DNA of 64,000 nucleotides from Chitinophagaceae bacterium UBA1953 (lineage in GTDB: Bacteria; Bacteroidota; Bacteroidia; Chitinophagales; Chitinophagaceae): NCBI GenBank assembly GCA_002336115.1, contig DDEN01000031.1:1-64000 (forward strand). The letters run 5' to 3'. Numbering within the stretch: the first letter of the stretch is position 1; every line of letters begins with the position of its first letter. The position numbers and the translations under genes are program-made. This document shows positions 62,628-64,000 of this stretch, piece by piece. The notes under the pieces are model-generated. The model saw nothing but the letters and a program-made list of their open reading frames with translations, was not told the origin of the DNA and searched no databases.

Positions 62628-64000
62628 TTAATTCTTTGGCACGAGTAAAATATACCGGAACGTTTCATTGTAAGCAGCGTCAACAAAAGCCAGCATATCA
62701 TTCCATTTTTCTTTTGGCATTTCTCTCTTCTTGTACACTTTTATCATTAATAGTATTACATTGCCATTTTCTTCTTTTGCCTCGCAGGAGAACTTTCCGG
62801 CTTCGTTATCAACAATGGTGTTAAGTTCTTTTAATCCTTTAACTGTGTAGCCCGCCGGAACAGGCATAACAATTCTCCAGTTTAATATTCTTGCAAAACC
62901 AACTTGTATATCTTTCGTACGTAATCGTTCTTCATTTGTGATTTGTAATTGAGACCCCATCAGTCCGGGAAGATTTAATAATATTTTTTTACCGGCATGT
63001 TTCGACATTTCACTGATCTCAAAATCTTCAACGGCGGTAAGTTGTTTTTTCTGCAACGATCTTCCATCACTTGTCAACCTGAAATTCTTGTACTTTAACT
63101 TTTGTGTAAACTCTTTATCTAATTGCTGTTGTACATATTCGGGCTTGGATGTTTTAAACTCTTCTTTAATAGCATTAACAGTACTGTAATATTCATCAAT
63201 CTGTTTACTGCTCATTTTATCTAATGGTGAACTGCCAAAATAAACCCTGAAATCATCAAACATGTAAGGGGTGTATTTTACAACATCGTCAATTTCTCTT
63301 GCTTTCGTTAATCCGTTGTAAGTTGAAGACCGGCTTACAACCATATTATTTGTTGCAGGATTGTACTGTACATTAATATCGTATTGTGCAGTGTTTTCAC
63401 TTACATCTGTATCAGGAAGTTTAATATCGCTTATTTCCTGTTCGCCAGATCTCGAAGGGGCTTTGATGATGTAGGCATCATTACCAAGCAGACTTTCTAC
63501 AAGTTCTCCGGGATTTGAATGATCTGTACAGTTGAAATAAAACTTGTTACCGACTTTAACAGCATATCTTATTTCATCTTCAAACAAAATATCACTCAGC
63601 TTCCCCATTTTATTACTTACGCTGATAACAAGGTCGTAGTTGATTTTTCTTTGTGATAAAATGGTGGTAAGCATATAAGCAAACACTTTATCGGGAAAAT
63701 AGGTGTTGCGGAACAAAACAAGATTCCTGATGCGGTAATAGGCGTTTACAATAAATTTATCTTCCGGTAAATCAAGCACATCGTCTTTTTTCATCTGCGA
63801 TAAAATATAATAAGCTGCGTTTTGCGCTGTAGCTGACTGATTAATCCAATAGCCGCCTGCCAATGCATAGTTTTCCCAGGCTGTTTTTCCTAATTCTTCT
63901 TTTGTGAAACCTGTTTTTAATTCACCTTTATCACCAATCAAGGCTCCTTTTGCATTTTCATTGTTGGAATAAATAACCTGGAATTTAATCATTGGGTATG
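62628..64000 (-). CDS. DUF3857/DUF3858-type transglutaminase-like protein, partial
   Basis: The visible part (457 residues) is the C-terminal portion of a larger protein; the frame is open to the window edge with no stop before 64000. It includes a transglutaminase-like stretch (AYMLTTILSQRKINYDLVISVS, and FNCTDHSNPGE with a possible catalytic Asp) and a late DUF3858-like beta domain. The expected N-terminal signal and DUF3857 domain lie outside the window. Probably envelope-exposed; activity unknown. Confidence 0.75.
   Translation of the reverse strand, partial: YPMIKFQVIYSNNENAKGALIGDKGELKTGFTKEELGKTAWENYALAGGYWINQSATAQNAAYYILSQMKKDDVLDLPEDKFIVNAYYRIRNLVLFRNTYFPDKVFAYMLTTILSQRKINYDLVISVSNKMGKLSDILFEDEIRYAVKVGNKFYFNCTDHSNPGELVESLLGNDAYIIKAPSRSGEQEISDIKLPDTDVSENTAQYDINVQYNPATNNMVVSRSSTYNGLTKAREIDDVVKYTPYMFDDFRVYFGSSPLDKMSSKQIDEYYSTVNAIKEEFKTSKPEYVQQQLDKEFTQKLKYKNFRLTSDGRSLQKKQLTAVEDFEISEMSKHAGKKILLNLPGLMGSQLQITNEERLRTKDIQVGFARILNWRIVMPVPAGYTVKGLKELNTIVDNEAGKFSCEAKEENGNVILLMIKVYKKREMPKEKWNDMLAFVDAAYNETFRYILLVPKN

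Overview
The window looks like a chromosomal segment of a Bacteroidota, most likely a Chitinophagaceae relative. The basis is many TAnnTTTG-type -7 promoter boxes, almost no Shine-Dalgarno sequences, a TonB-dependent receptor and other outer-membrane barrels, a uppS-bamA-ompH-ompH-murI block, a single-RRM RNA-binding protein, and an AT-leaning base composition. No rRNA, IS element, prophage or CRISPR array was seen.

Layout. 1-360 holds one complete and one partial copy of an unusual tandem tRNA-like RNA on the minus strand. 361-8352 carries an Lrp/AsnC regulator, a lipoprotein GH13 glucosidase and a four-gene envelope cluster (hypothetical, vanadium-haloperoxidase-like PAP2 lipoprotein, beta-barrel, FecA-like TonB receptor). 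8460-19050 is mixed housekeeping: LacI regulator, PfkB kinase, lone oligopeptide-type permease, glycosyltransferase, hydrolase, GH25 lysozyme, SPFH protein, cytochrome c and HtpG. 19225-21959 is an AT-rich two-gene restriction-modification unit resembling AccI. 22215-30559 contains an ABC-F ATPase, RRM protein, AhpD-like protein, KorB, FabH, a diacylglycerol-kinase-like lipid kinase and heme A synthase.

30704-39858 is a compact sulfide/persulfide island: CoA-disulfide reductase-rhodanese, sulfide:quinone-oxidoreductase-like protein, TusE/DsrC-like carrier, DsrE-like protein, two rhodaneses, persulfide dioxygenase-rhodanese fusion, TauE/SafE exporter and a Crp/Fnr regulator. Four GTGA-N6-TCAC-like palindromes lie upstream of its transcription units. 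Three of them are exactly 29.5 bp from a -7-like box, the geometry expected of a class II Crp-type activator. The genes suggest sulfide oxidation to a thiol persulfide, sulfur relay through rhodanese, TusE and DsrE, oxidation to sulfite, and export.

39969-54416 carries RNase HII, a TlpA-like thioredoxin, a YciO/TsaC protein, a Gfo/Idh/MocA oxidoreductase, cystathionine gamma-synthase/lyase, asparagine synthetase (with two in-frame heptamer-repeat tracts), a CoA-transferase and an AcpH-like protein. 55049-60835 is the envelope block uppS-bamA-ompH-ompH-murI. 61000-62481 is rpmH-rnpA-yidD-tag. The window ends inside a minus-strand DUF3857/transglutaminase-type gene.

The points most worth a second look are the tRNA-like tandem RNA, the Crp-type operator set of the sulfur island, the heptamer repeats inside asnB, a group of apparently leaderless genes, and two intergenic regions with ncRNA-like structure.
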